Positions 32,315-40,430 of a stretch of 64,000 nucleotides of DNA are shown piece after piece. The translations under genes were made by a program, and so were the position numbers. The stretch is taken from positions 248,001-312,000 of the forward strand of contig NZ_JAUZQF010000003.1 of assembly GCF_030718205.1 (NCBI RefSeq). The letters are read 5' to 3'. Under the pieces are notes generated by a model. It was not told the DNA's origin. It was given only the letters and a program-made list of their open reading frames with translations, and did not search any database. Position 1 is the stretch's first letter, and each line of letters starts with the position of its first letter. The stretch is from Nonomuraea turcica. GTDB lineage: Bacteria; Actinomycetota; Actinomycetes; Streptosporangiales; Streptosporangiaceae.

Positions 32315-32754
32315 TCACTCCAGCGCGAGGACCACCCAGGACTGGTCCGGAGCCAGACCGGCCAGTTCGCGGCCGCATTCCCGAAGCACCTGCGGGCTCG
32401 AGGTGATGTGCTGGGTGCCGGCGTGGAAAGCGTCGCTGCCGGCGATCTGGCCGGCCCGCCCGGCCCGCGCCACGCCGAGCCGGTAGATCGCGCCGCCGCG
32501 CAGCGGCTCGTTCTGCGTGAAGACGTGCGTCTGCAACTCCGGTACGAAGGCTCCGTCGATGGCGTAGTTGATGCTGCGGTCGCGCGCAGGCCCAGGACGT
32601 CCCAGTTGCCGAGCATCTTGGCGTCCACGACGGGCGTGGTGAGTCTGCCCCGCGCCTCGGCCGTGTCCGCCTCGCGCTCGATCAACGGGCGCAGGTCGCG
32701 GGTTCGGTCCAGCATGTTGGTGCCGGCGGTGTGCAGTCGCGGCGTTTCGCTCAT
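32315..32754 (-). pseudogene. Acyl-CoA dehydrogenase-like flavoprotein, deleted and frameshifted remnant
   Basis: The first 60 codons from the ATG at 32754 read like the N terminus of an acyl-CoA dehydrogenase or flavin-dependent hydroxylase (DLRPLIEREADTAEARGRL, TTPVVDA). They then jump directly to the mid-protein motif NWDVLGLRAT, so well over 100 codons are missing. Near 32578 the frame changes by one base: ATG-S followed by INYAIDGAFVPELQTHVFTQ continues in the next frame (probably GGC became GC). The C-terminal part (FHAGTQHITSSPQVLRECGR) is also shortened. It is therefore a dead gene that once may have belonged to the neighbouring catabolic island. Confidence 0.75.
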
Positions 32755-32879
32755 GTGCAGGTGCTCCTGTTCGTGATCGACGACGCTCTCAACTCCGTCA
32801 GATCACGGACGAGCCACGTTGTCCAGAGCCGGCAGTAAGGAGGTCAATGGCCCGCGTAAGGGCGAGGCGCAACCACGTG

Positions 32880-32917
32880 CTTGCGTGCGGGAAACATCGC
32901 GGTAACACTGGCGTTGT
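32880..32917 (+). promoter_or_regulatory. GlnR-like box upstream of gmaS
   Basis: GAAAC-6-GTAAC at 32891-32906 fits the centre of the actinobacterial GlnR pattern (gTnAC-6-GAAAC repeated). The outer elements are weaker (CTTGC before, GTTGT after). It is about 65 bases upstream of gmaS and fits nitrogen control. The consensus is from memory. Confidence 0.5.
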
Positions 32918-32957
32918 CCACTATCAGGCAACGCTGATTCTTATCAGTAGACAACGC
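32911..32957 (+). promoter_or_regulatory. Nested inverted repeats just upstream of gmaS
   Basis: Outer arms GCGTTGTC (32911-32918) and GACAACGC (32950-32957) enclose a second palindrome CTGAT-TCTT-ATCAG (32934-32947). The block ends 12 bases before the gmaS ATG. It may be the operator of the XRE-cupin regulator or a 5' UTR stem. Confidence 0.5.
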
Positions 32958-32969
32958 CTGGAGTCCCTC

Positions 32970-34307
32970 ATGTCGACAGAAGCCGCCGCAGCACCCCTCG
33001 ACCTAGCCGCCCTGGCCCACGCCGACGACATCGAGTTCATCCTCGCCGTCTTCGTCGACCTGGCCGGCAAACCCTGCGCCAAGCTCGTCCCGATCGAAGC
33101 CGTGGAGGAGCTCCGCGACGAGGGCGTGGGGTTCGCCGGATACGCTGCCGGGCTGCTCGGCCAGCGGCCGAGCGATCCGGACATCATCGCCGTCCCGGAC
33201 GCCGCCTCCTACACCCCGCTGCCGTTCGTCCGGCCCGGTCTGGCCCTGGTGCACTGCGACCCGCACGTCAACGGAAAGCCGTGGCCGTACGCGCCGCGCC
33301 TCATCCTGCGCAGCGTCCTGGAGCGAGCCCGCACGCTGGGCCTGTCCCTGGCGGTGGGCGCGGAGATCGAATACTTCCTGGTCAACCGGGACGAGCGCGG
33401 CGCGCTGGTGCTCGCCGACTCCCGCGACACCGCCGCCCAGCCCTGCTACGACGCACGTGGCCTGACCCGCATGTACGACCACCTCACGGCCGTGTCCAAG
33501 GCCATGAACGCCCTCGGCTGGGGCAACTACGCCAACGACCACGAGGACGGCAACGGCCAGTTCGAGCAGAACTTCGCCTACGCCGACGCCCTCACCACCG
33601 CCGACCGGGTGATCACCATGCGGTATCTGGTCTCGGTGCTGGCCGAGCAGCGCGGCATGACCGCGACCTTCATGCCCAAGCCGTTCACCGACCGCACCGG
33701 CAGCGGCATGCACCTGCACCTGTCACTGTGGCGCGGCGCGGATCCCGCCTTCCCCGACACCTCCGACCGGCGCGGGCTGGGCCTGTCGCCGCTGGCGTAC
33801 GGGTTCATCGCCGGCATCCTCGAGCATGCCGGGGCGCTGCAGGCGGTGATCGCGCCGACCGTCAATTCCTACAAGCGCACCGGCGCCACCTCCACCCGCT
33901 CCGGCGCCACCTGGTCACCGCGTCGTGCCGGGTACGGCGGCAACGACCGTACCCACTTCGTCCGCGTGCCCGACGGCAATCGCGTGGAGCTGCGCGGCGG
34001 CGACGGCTCGGCCAACCCCTACCTGGCCGCGGCCGCCGCGCTGGCGGCCGGCCTGGACGGCGTCGAGCGGGCCCTCGACCCGGGAGAGCCGGGGGAGGCG
34101 TCGGCCGTCGCCGCCCGCCCTGAGTTGCCGCCGACGTTGCTGCACGCCGTCGAGGCCCTGGCCGCCGACCCGGTGATCAGCGGCGCCCTGGACGCGGCCG
34201 GACCAGGCGTCAGCGGGTACTTCGGCGCGGCCAAACGCGAGGAGTTCTTCGACTGGCACGGCACGGTCGGCCCGTGGGAAGTCGACCGCTATCTCACCGC
34301 CTTCTAG
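32970..34307 (+). CDS. gmaS: Gamma-glutamylmethylamide synthetase / type III glutamine synthetase (GlnT)
   Basis: GlnA-fold ligase of 445 residues, the length of GmaS/GlnT and not of housekeeping GlnA. It would join glutamate to methylamine (or ammonia) using ATP. Visible: GAEIEYFLVN (metal Glu), NHEDG-equivalent NDHEDGNGQFEQNFAY, FMPKPFTDRTGSGMHLHLSL and the C-terminal VRVPDGNRVELRGGDGSANPYLAAAAALAAG. The ATG at 32970 has GGAG 7 bases upstream. Directly followed by three glutamate-synthase-like genes and a sarcosine-oxidase-like gene, which is the arrangement of the N-methylglutamate pathway. A plain glutamine synthetase role cannot be excluded. Confidence 0.87.
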   Translation: MSTEAAAAPLDLAALAHADDIEFILAVFVDLAGKPCAKLVPIEAVEELRDEGVGFAGYAAGLLGQRPSDPDIIAVPDAASYTPLPFVRPGLALVHCDPHVNGKPWPYAPRLILRSVLERARTLGLSLAVGAEIEYFLVNRDERGALVLADSRDTAAQPCYDARGLTRMYDHLTAVSKAMNALGWGNYANDHEDGNGQFEQNFAYADALTTADRVITMRYLVSVLAEQRGMTATFMPKPFTDRTGSGMHLHLSLWRGADPAFPDTSDRRGLGLSPLAYGFIAGILEHAGALQAVIAPTVNSYKRTGATSTRSGATWSPRRAGYGGNDRTHFVRVPDGNRVELRGGDGSANPYLAAAAALAAGLDGVERALDPGEPGEASAVAARPELPPTLLHAVEALAADPVISGALDAAGPGVSGYFGAAKREEFFDWHGTVGPWEVDRYLTAF

Positions 34308-34320
34308 AAGGAGTCTGTGC

Positions 34321-35196
34321 ATGTGTGGAATTGTCGGGCTGCACCTGCGGGAGCCCGAGCTCCATCCGCGGTTGGGGGAGCTGCTGGCCGCGATGCTCGG
34401 CCAGCTGGTGGAGCGTGGACCGGACTCGGCAGGCGTCGCCGTCTACGGTGACCCGCGGCTGACCCCGCCCGGCCGGGCGGCGGTCTCGTTGCTGGACACC
34501 GACGCCGCCACCGTCGAGTCCGCGTTCCGAGGCCGGATCCCCGATGCGGTGGCCGTCGACGCCGGCCCCACCACCGTCGTGCACGCGCCGGTCGGTGTGG
34601 ACGCGCTGATCCAGGCGCTGCCGCGGGCCACCGTCATCGGGACGGGAGAAGAGGTCGCCGTGCTGAAGGGCACCGGCCACCCCGGCGACCTCGCCCGAGC
34701 CTTCGGCCTGGCGGGGGTACAGGGCTGGCAGGGAGTCGGGCACACCCGGATGGCGACCGAGTCCGCGGTCACCCCCCAGGGGGCGCACCCGTTCTCCGTC
34801 GGCCCCGGCCAGTGCCTGGTGCACAACGGGTCGTTCGCCAACCACGCCACCATCCGCCGGGAGCTGCGGGCCGAGGGCGTGTCCTTCGACAGCGACAACG
34901 ACTCGGAAGTGGGCGCCCGTTTCGTCGCCTATCACCTGGCCCGTGGCGCGGACCTGGACAAGGCGCTGCGACTGCTGTGCGAGCGCTTCGACGGCTTCTA
35001 CACGCTGCTGGTCACGACCGCCGATTCGTTCGCCGTGGTACGGGACGCCATCGCATGCAAACCCGCCCTGGTCGCGGAGACCCCCGGCTGGGTGGCGATG
35101 GCCTCGGAGTACCGGGCGCTGGCGGTGCTGCCGGGCGTGGAGTCAGCCCGCATCTTCGAACCCGAGCCGGAAGAGGTGTACGTGTGGAAGCGCTGA
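34321..35196 (+). CDS. mgsA: N-methylglutamate synthase subunit A-like (class II glutamine amidotransferase)
   Basis: 291 residues beginning MCGIVGLHLRE, so Cys2 becomes the N-terminal nucleophile after Met removal. Further class II motifs: VGHTRMATES near 140, CLVHNGSFANHATIRREL and DNDSEVGARF. AAGGAG lies upstream. It corresponds to the amidotransferase domain of glutamate synthase made as a separate protein (MgsA/GlxB). It would take the amide group from gamma-glutamylmethylamide or glutamine. The next gene starts 13 bases before its stop. Confidence 0.87.
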   Translation: MCGIVGLHLREPELHPRLGELLAAMLGQLVERGPDSAGVAVYGDPRLTPPGRAAVSLLDTDAATVESAFRGRIPDAVAVDAGPTTVVHAPVGVDALIQALPRATVIGTGEEVAVLKGTGHPGDLARAFGLAGVQGWQGVGHTRMATESAVTPQGAHPFSVGPGQCLVHNGSFANHATIRRELRAEGVSFDSDNDSEVGARFVAYHLARGADLDKALRLLCERFDGFYTLLVTTADSFAVVRDAIACKPALVAETPGWVAMASEYRALAVLPGVESARIFEPEPEEVYVWKR

Positions 35197-35858
35197 CCGT
35201 GGACCTGGCCGCATCGCCGGTCAGGCAGCTCAACCAGGCCCTGCACGCGCCGGACCCGGCGCCGAGGTGGCGGGTGCTCAACCCGCGTGGCGCGCACAGC
35301 GTCGCCTGCGGCCTGACCCGGGACCTCACCGTGGACATCGAGGGGCATGTCGGTTACTACTGCGCCGGGATGAACCAGCTCGCGACCGTCACGGTGCACG
35401 GCAACGCCGGGGTGGGGGTGGCGGAGAACATGATGTCCGGCATGGTCCGGGTACGCGGCAACGCCTCCCAGTCGGCCGGCGCCACCGCGCACGGCGGGCT
35501 GCTGGTGATCGAGGGCGATGCCGCGGCACGCTGCGGCATCTCCATGAAGGGCGCCGACATCGTGGTCGGCGGGAGCATCGGCCACATGAGCGCGTTCATG
35601 GCCCAGGCGGGCCGCCTGGTCGTGTGCGGCGACGCCGGCGACGCCCTGGGCGACTCGGTGTACGAGGCACGCATCTACGTCAAGGGCACGGTCAAGTCGC
35701 TCGGGGCCGACTGCGTGGAGAAGCCGGTCCGCGACGAGCACCTGACCGAGCTGGCCGAGCTGCTGAAGCTGGCCGAGATGGACGAGGATCCGGCGGCCTT
35801 CCGCCGCTACGGCTCGGCGCGGCGGCTCTACCACTTCACGGTCGACAACGCGTACTGA
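35184..35858 (+). CDS. mgsB: N-methylglutamate synthase subunit B-like (GXGXG domain)
   Basis: 224 residues. It is the right-handed beta-helix GXGXG domain of glutamate synthase standing alone: repeated turns VTVHGNAGVGVAENM, VRVRGNASQSAGATA, LVIEGDAAARCG and IVVGGSIGHMSAFM. GTG at 35184, with an AAGAGG ribosome site inside mgsA. A structural subunit between the amidotransferase and the FMN subunit. Confidence 0.88.
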   Translation: MEALTVDLAASPVRQLNQALHAPDPAPRWRVLNPRGAHSVACGLTRDLTVDIEGHVGYYCAGMNQLATVTVHGNAGVGVAENMMSGMVRVRGNASQSAGATAHGGLLVIEGDAAARCGISMKGADIVVGGSIGHMSAFMAQAGRLVVCGDAGDALGDSVYEARIYVKGTVKSLGADCVEKPVRDEHLTELAELLKLAEMDEDPAAFRRYGSARRLYHFTVDNAY

Positions 35859-35868
35859 GGGAGACTCC

Positions 35869-37179
35869 ATGACTGAGGGCCTGCGCGAGTCGGCCACGTT
35901 CGACCGCGCCACCATCCACGCCATCCAGCGGGCCGCCGCCACCGGCGTGTACGACATCCGCGGCGGTGGCGCCAAGCGCCGCCTGCCGCACTTCGACGAC
36001 CTGCTGTTCCTCGGCGCGAGCATGTCCCGCTACCCCCTGGAGGGCTACCGCGAGCGCTGCGACACCGACGTGCTCCTCGGCACCCGGCACGCGAAATACC
36101 CGCTGCACCTCGACATCCCGGTCACCATCGCCGGGATGAGCTTCGGCGCGCTGTCGGCCAACGCCAAGGAAGCACTCGGCCGCGGCGCCGGCGCCATGGG
36201 CACCTCCACCACCACCGGCGACGGCGGCATGACGCCGGAGGAGCGCGGCCAGTCCAAGCACCTCGTTTACCAGTACCTGCCGTCCCGGTACGGGATGAAC
36301 CCGGATGACCTGCGCAAGGCCGACGCCATCGAGGTGGTACTCGGCCAGGGCGCCAAGCCGGGCGGTGGCGGCATGCTCCTCGGCCAGAAGATCACCGATC
36401 GGGTGGCGGGCATGCGGACCCTGCCGGTCGGCGTCGACCAGCGCAGCGCCTGCCGGCACCCCGACTGGACCGGACCCGACGACCTGGCCATCAAGATCGG
36501 CGAGCTCCGCGAGATCACCGACTGGGAGAAGCCGATCTACGTCAAGGTCGGCGCCACCCGCACGTACTACGACGTCAAGCTCGCTGTGCACGCCGGGGCC
36601 GACGTCGTCGTGGTGGACGGCATGCAGGGCGGCACCGCCGCCACCCAGGACGTCTTCATCGAACACGTCGGCATCCCCACCCTCGCGGCCATCCCCCAGG
36701 CGGTCCAGGCCCTGCAGGAGCTCGGCGTCCACCGCGAGGTCCAGCTGATCGTCTCCGGGGGCATCAGGTCCGGGGCGGACGTGGCCAAGGCCATCGCGCT
36801 CGGCGCCGACGCGGTCGCGATCGGCACCGCGGCGCTGATCGCGCTCGGCGACAACCACCCGCGTTACGACGCCGAGTACCGCGCGCTCGGCTCCGCCGCC
36901 GGGTTCTACGACGACTACCAGGACGGCCGCGACCCGGCCGGCATCTCCACCCAGGACGACGACCTGGCCGCCCGCCTCGACCCCGTCGAAGGGGGCCGCC
37001 GCCTGGCCAACTACCTGCGGGTGCTCACCATGGAGGCCCAGACCATCGCCCGCGCCTGCGGCAAGTCCCACCTGCACCACCTCGAGCCCGAGGACCTGGT
37101 CGCGCTGACCATCGAGTCCGCGGCCATGGCCCGCGTCCCGCTCGCCGGCACCGACTGGATCCCCGGGGCCCGTCCATGA
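35869..37179 (+). CDS. mgsC: N-methylglutamate synthase subunit C-like (FMN-binding glutamate synthase domain)
   Basis: 436 residues, TIM-barrel FMN synthase domain. Motifs: DIPVTIAGMSFGALSANAKE, GDGGMTPEERGQSKHLVYQ, QGAKPGGGGML and the FMN-phosphate loop SGGIRSGADVAKAIALGADA. The CxxxxC cluster of full-length GltB (CHLNTCPVG) is not seen. Together with MgsA and MgsB it would transfer the methylamino group to form N-methylglutamate. ATGA overlap with the oxidase gene that follows. Confidence 0.9.
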   Translation: MTEGLRESATFDRATIHAIQRAAATGVYDIRGGGAKRRLPHFDDLLFLGASMSRYPLEGYRERCDTDVLLGTRHAKYPLHLDIPVTIAGMSFGALSANAKEALGRGAGAMGTSTTTGDGGMTPEERGQSKHLVYQYLPSRYGMNPDDLRKADAIEVVLGQGAKPGGGGMLLGQKITDRVAGMRTLPVGVDQRSACRHPDWTGPDDLAIKIGELREITDWEKPIYVKVGATRTYYDVKLAVHAGADVVVVDGMQGGTAATQDVFIEHVGIPTLAAIPQAVQALQELGVHREVQLIVSGGIRSGADVAKAIALGADAVAIGTAALIALGDNHPRYDAEYRALGSAAGFYDDYQDGRDPAGISTQDDDLAARLDPVEGGRRLANYLRVLTMEAQTIARACGKSHLHHLEPEDLVALTIESAAMARVPLAGTDWIPGARP

Positions 37180-38279
37180 TCGCCGTCGTGGGCGCGGGGC
37201 TGATGGGCGCGGCCACCGCCTGGGAGCTGGCCCGCCGCGGCATCGAGGTCACCCTGATCGAGGCGTACGGGATCGGGCACCGTAACGGCAGCTCGCACGG
37301 CACGTCGCGGATCTTCCGCCGCGCCTACGCCGACCCCCTCTACGTCGAGCTGACCGGGCGAGCCGGGGAGTGCTGGCGTGAGCTGGAGGCGGACTCCGGC
37401 ACGGCGTTGCTCCGCACGACCGGCGGCCTCGACCTCGGCGCGGGCCGCGACCCCGAGGGCCTGGCGCGGCTGCTCGCCGACGCCGGCGTGCCGCACGAGC
37501 TCCTGGCTCCGGAGGCGGCCACGGAGCGCTGGCCGTACCTGCGCTTCGACGGCCCGGTCCTGTTCCACCCCGAGGCCGGGGTGGTGGACGCGGACGCCGC
37601 GGTGGCGGCCTGCGTACGGCGGGCCGCCGCACTCGGCGCCGACGTCCGCACGAACACGCGCGTGAGCGCCATCGACGTACGCAACGGCGCGTGGGTGCGC
37701 ACGGACGACGGCGCGGAGCTCGAGGCGGACGCGGTCGTGGTGGCGGCCGGGCCGTGGCTGCCTGAGCTGGCGGACACCATCGGGATGCCGCTCGGCCTGC
37801 CGCCGCTGCGGGTCACCCAGCAGCAGGTGTTCCACTTCCGCCAGCGCGACCCCGGCGACTCCTGGCCGATCCTCGTCGCCAAGGACGACCTGCAGATCTT
37901 CGGCCTGCCCTCGGGGGGTGACGGGGGAGCGGCGCCCGCGGTCAAGGTCGCCCAGCACGACGACGGCACGCCCACCACCGCGGGCACCCGCGACCGCGTC
38001 GTCAACCCGGCCTCCCGGGCCGCCGTCTCCGCCTGGGTGCGGGAGCGGCTGCCCGGGCTCGACCCCGTGCCGGTCGCCGAGGACAGCTGCCTCTACACCA
38101 CCACCCCTGACGAGGACTTCATCGTGGACAGGACCGGTCCCATCGTGGTGGTCTCGCCCTGTTCCGGGCACGGCGCCAAGTTCGCTCCGCTGATCGGCCG
38201 GATGGCCGCCGACCTGGCACTCGGGCAGGCCGGACCGTACCCGCGCTTCGCCCTGCGCCGCGCGGAAACCGCGAGTTAA
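37176..38279 (+). CDS. Monomeric sarcosine-oxidase-like FAD protein, candidate N-methylglutamate oxidase
   Basis: 367 residues, MSOX/MTOX size. FAD-binding GAGLMGAATAWELARRG at the N terminus, SSHGTSRIFRRAYADPLY near 45, and SCLYTTTPDEDFIVD near 310 with the Cys that binds FAD covalently in this family. Co-translated with mgsC. In methylotrophs the NMG dehydrogenase is a four-subunit complex (MgdABCD), which is absent here; this single-chain oxidase would release methyl as formaldehyde with H2O2 and regenerate glutamate (inference from context). Confidence 0.87.
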   Translation: MIAVVGAGLMGAATAWELARRGIEVTLIEAYGIGHRNGSSHGTSRIFRRAYADPLYVELTGRAGECWRELEADSGTALLRTTGGLDLGAGRDPEGLARLLADAGVPHELLAPEAATERWPYLRFDGPVLFHPEAGVVDADAAVAACVRRAAALGADVRTNTRVSAIDVRNGAWVRTDDGAELEADAVVVAAGPWLPELADTIGMPLGLPPLRVTQQQVFHFRQRDPGDSWPILVAKDDLQIFGLPSGGDGGAAPAVKVAQHDDGTPTTAGTRDRVVNPASRAAVSAWVRERLPGLDPVPVAEDSCLYTTTPDEDFIVDRTGPIVVVSPCSGHGAKFAPLIGRMAADLALGQAGPYPRFALRRAETAS

Positions 38280-38298
38280 CGCTCCGCGACGCCCCTGT

Positions 38299-38347
38299 GT
38301 AACACGCCGTTTGTTAACTGTCGTGAAATAACGATTCCCCTCGTTAT
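38299..38347 (+). promoter_or_regulatory. Control region of the amt gene: GlnR-like half box and inverted repeat
   Basis: TTAAC-6-GAAAT (38314-38329) resembles one GlnR half box; a GTAAC block precedes it at 38299. A perfect 7-bp inverted repeat ATAACGA-TTCCCC-TCGTTAT spans 38328-38347, 20 bases before the amt start, and could be bound by the XRE-cupin regulator. Confidence 0.5.
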
Positions 38348-38367
38348 ACGTGGACTTCGGAGCGCAG

Positions 38368-39678
38368 ATGGACACTGGAAGCACTGCCTGGATCCTCGCA
38401 AGCACCGCCGCCGTCAGCCTGATGGTGCCGGGACTGGCCCTCTTCTACGGCGGCATGGTGGCCGCCAAGAGCGTGCTCAACATGATCATGATGACGTTCG
38501 GCGCGGTGGCCCTCGTCGGCGGCATCTGGGTGCTCTACGGCTATTCGGCCGCGTTCGGCAACTCGATCGGCGGGGCCGGGCTGCTGGGCGACCTCGGCGA
38601 GCACTTCGGCATGAGCAGCCTGATCAAGGAGGCTCCGGACGCGACCATTCCGCCGGCGCTCTTCGCCGCCTTCCAAGCGTTGTTCGCGGCCATCACCACC
38701 GCGCTGATCTGCGGGGCGGTCTCCGACCGGATGAAGTTCGGCGGCTGGATGGTCTTCACCGGAGTATGGGTGACGATCGTCTACCTGCCCGTCGCGCACT
38801 GGGTGTTCGCCTTCGACGGCGAGGGCGTGGTCGGTGGCTGGATCGTCAACCAGCTCAAGGCCGTCGACTTCGCCGGCGGCACCGCCGTGCACATCAACGC
38901 CGGAGCCGCCGCGCTCGCCCTGGTCCTGGTGCTCGGCAGGCGCGCCGGCTGGCCGGCCAAGCAGTCCCGTCCGCACAACCTGCCCTTCGTCATGCTCGGC
39001 GCGGGCATCCTGTGGTTCGGGTGGTTCGGCTTCAACGGCGGCTCGGCGCTCGCGGCCGGCAACGCCGCCTCCGTCGTCGTGCTCAACACCTTCGCCGCCA
39101 CGTGCACGGCGCTGCTGGCCTGGCTGCTGGTGGAGAAGCTCCGCGACGGCCACGCCACCAGCCTCGGCGCCGCCTCCGGCGCCGTCGCCGGACTCGTCGC
39201 CATCACCCCCTCCTGTGGCGCCGTCAGCCCGCTCGGCGCTCTGGCGCTGGGCGCGGTGGCCGGCGCGATCTGCGCCTTGGCGGTCGGCATGAAGTTCCGC
39301 TTCGGCTTCGACGACGCCCTGGACGTGGTCGGCATCCACCTGGTGGGCGGCGTCGTCGGCACCCTCCTGGTCGGCGTCCTGGGCACGGCCGAAGCACCGA
39401 GCGGGCGGGACGGCCTGCTGTACGGCGGCGGCCTGGGCCTCCTCGGCGCCCAGACCGTCGGGGCCTTCGCCGTGCTGATCTACTCCTTCGTCCTCACCTG
39501 GATCATCGCCAAGGTCCTCGACAAGGTGATGGGCCTGCGGGCCGCGCAGGAGGCCGAGCAGGAAGGGCTCGACATCCACCTGCACGCGGAGAGCGCGTAC
39601 GAGTTGGCCGGCACGCACGCAGGCGACGGCTCCTCCGTGCCCGCGACCCTGGCCGCCCGACCTGTGGACGTCTCCTGA
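38368..39678 (+). CDS. amt: Ammonium/methylammonium transporter Amt
   Basis: 436 residues, eleven hydrophobic helices. Family landmarks: LMVPGLALFYGGMV, DFAGGTAVHINAGAAAL (first pore His), GAGILWFGWFGFNGGSA and VVGIHLVGGVVG (second pore His). The ATG at 38368 has GGAG 6 bases upstream; a GTG at 38350 is less likely. Its place next to gmaS-mgs suggests methylammonium as well as ammonium import. A polar 50-residue C-terminal tail could be the regulatory tail. Confidence 0.95.
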   Translation: MDTGSTAWILASTAAVSLMVPGLALFYGGMVAAKSVLNMIMMTFGAVALVGGIWVLYGYSAAFGNSIGGAGLLGDLGEHFGMSSLIKEAPDATIPPALFAAFQALFAAITTALICGAVSDRMKFGGWMVFTGVWVTIVYLPVAHWVFAFDGEGVVGGWIVNQLKAVDFAGGTAVHINAGAAALALVLVLGRRAGWPAKQSRPHNLPFVMLGAGILWFGWFGFNGGSALAAGNAASVVVLNTFAATCTALLAWLLVEKLRDGHATSLGAASGAVAGLVAITPSCGAVSPLGALALGAVAGAICALAVGMKFRFGFDDALDVVGIHLVGGVVGTLLVGVLGTAEAPSGRDGLLYGGGLGLLGAQTVGAFAVLIYSFVLTWIIAKVLDKVMGLRAAQEAEQEGLDIHLHAESAYELAGTHAGDGSSVPATLAARPVDVS

Positions 39679-39704
39679 CAGGAAACGCCGTCGAATTCGG
39701 CAGA

Positions 39705-40358
39705 ATGGGCACCATGGCCACCGCGCACGACAACGACGACCTGCCGGACCGCGAGATCGATCCCGGCCAGGCACGCGAACCCGTGAACCTGGAGGCCGTC
39801 ATCGCCCGGCAGGTGCGCAAATACCGGATCGCGGCGGGCCTGTCCGTGGGGGACATGGCCGCGCGGGTCGGGATCTCCAAGGCCATGCTCTCCAAGATTG
39901 AGAACGCCCAGACCTCCTGCAGCCTCACCACGCTCGGTCGGCTCGCCCTCGGCCTCGACATCCCGGTCACCGCCTTGTTCCGCGGTGTCGACGCCGAGCG
40001 CGAGGCCGTCTACGTGCCGGCCGGGCACGGGGCGCGGATCGTCCGCAGGGGCAGCCGGGTCGGGCACCACTACGAGCTGCTGGGAGCCTTGCGCGGCCCG
40101 CACAAGCGGATGGAAGCCGTGCTCGTCACCCTCACCGAGTCCAGCGAGGTCTTCCCGCTCTTCCAGCACCCCGGCACCGAGCTCATCTACATGCTCGAAG
40201 GCGTCATGGTCTACGGACACGGAGAGGCCCACTACACCATGCGCCCAGGCGACGCACTCCAGCTCGACGGGGAGGGCACGCACGGCCCGCAAGAACTGGT
40301 GGAGCTGCCCATCCGCTTCCTGTCGGTCACCGCGTTCGGCGACCACCCGGAGGAGTAG
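39705..40358 (+). CDS. XRE-family regulator with C-terminal cupin domain
   Basis: 217 residues. Helix-turn-helix at about 30-90 (SVGDMAARVGISKAMLSKIE, LTTLGRLALGLDIPVTALF); cupin at about 130-205 (FQHPGTELIYMLEGVM, MRPGDALQLDGEGTHGP). XRE-cupin proteins usually sense a small metabolite of the adjacent pathway. The start is either ATG 39705 or ATG 39714; neither has a strong ribosome site. It lies 26 bases after amt, so it is probably co-transcribed, and likely controls the methylamine/nitrogen genes. Confidence 0.88.
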   Translation: MGTMATAHDNDDLPDREIDPGQAREPVNLEAVIARQVRKYRIAAGLSVGDMAARVGISKAMLSKIENAQTSCSLTTLGRLALGLDIPVTALFRGVDAEREAVYVPAGHGARIVRRGSRVGHHYELLGALRGPHKRMEAVLVTLTESSEVFPLFQHPGTELIYMLEGVMVYGHGEAHYTMRPGDALQLDGEGTHGPQELVELPIRFLSVTAFGDHPEE

Positions 40359-40430
40359 GTCTTGGGTGATACTGGTACCGGCGCCTGACAATTAGCCCAT
40401 TTCCCTACCGGTTGTGTGGGAGAATGGAGT

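Noticed and set aside
32911..32957. Rho-independent terminator before gmaS
   Set aside because: Arms are 31 bases apart, the inner stem is weak and there is no T tract; its position just before the start codon fits regulation better.
34321..37179. Ordinary NADPH glutamate synthase
   Set aside because: The three domains are separate proteins, the GltB cluster Cys motif is not seen, there is no GltD, and a GlnT-type synthetase and a sarcosine-oxidase-like gene are coupled to them.
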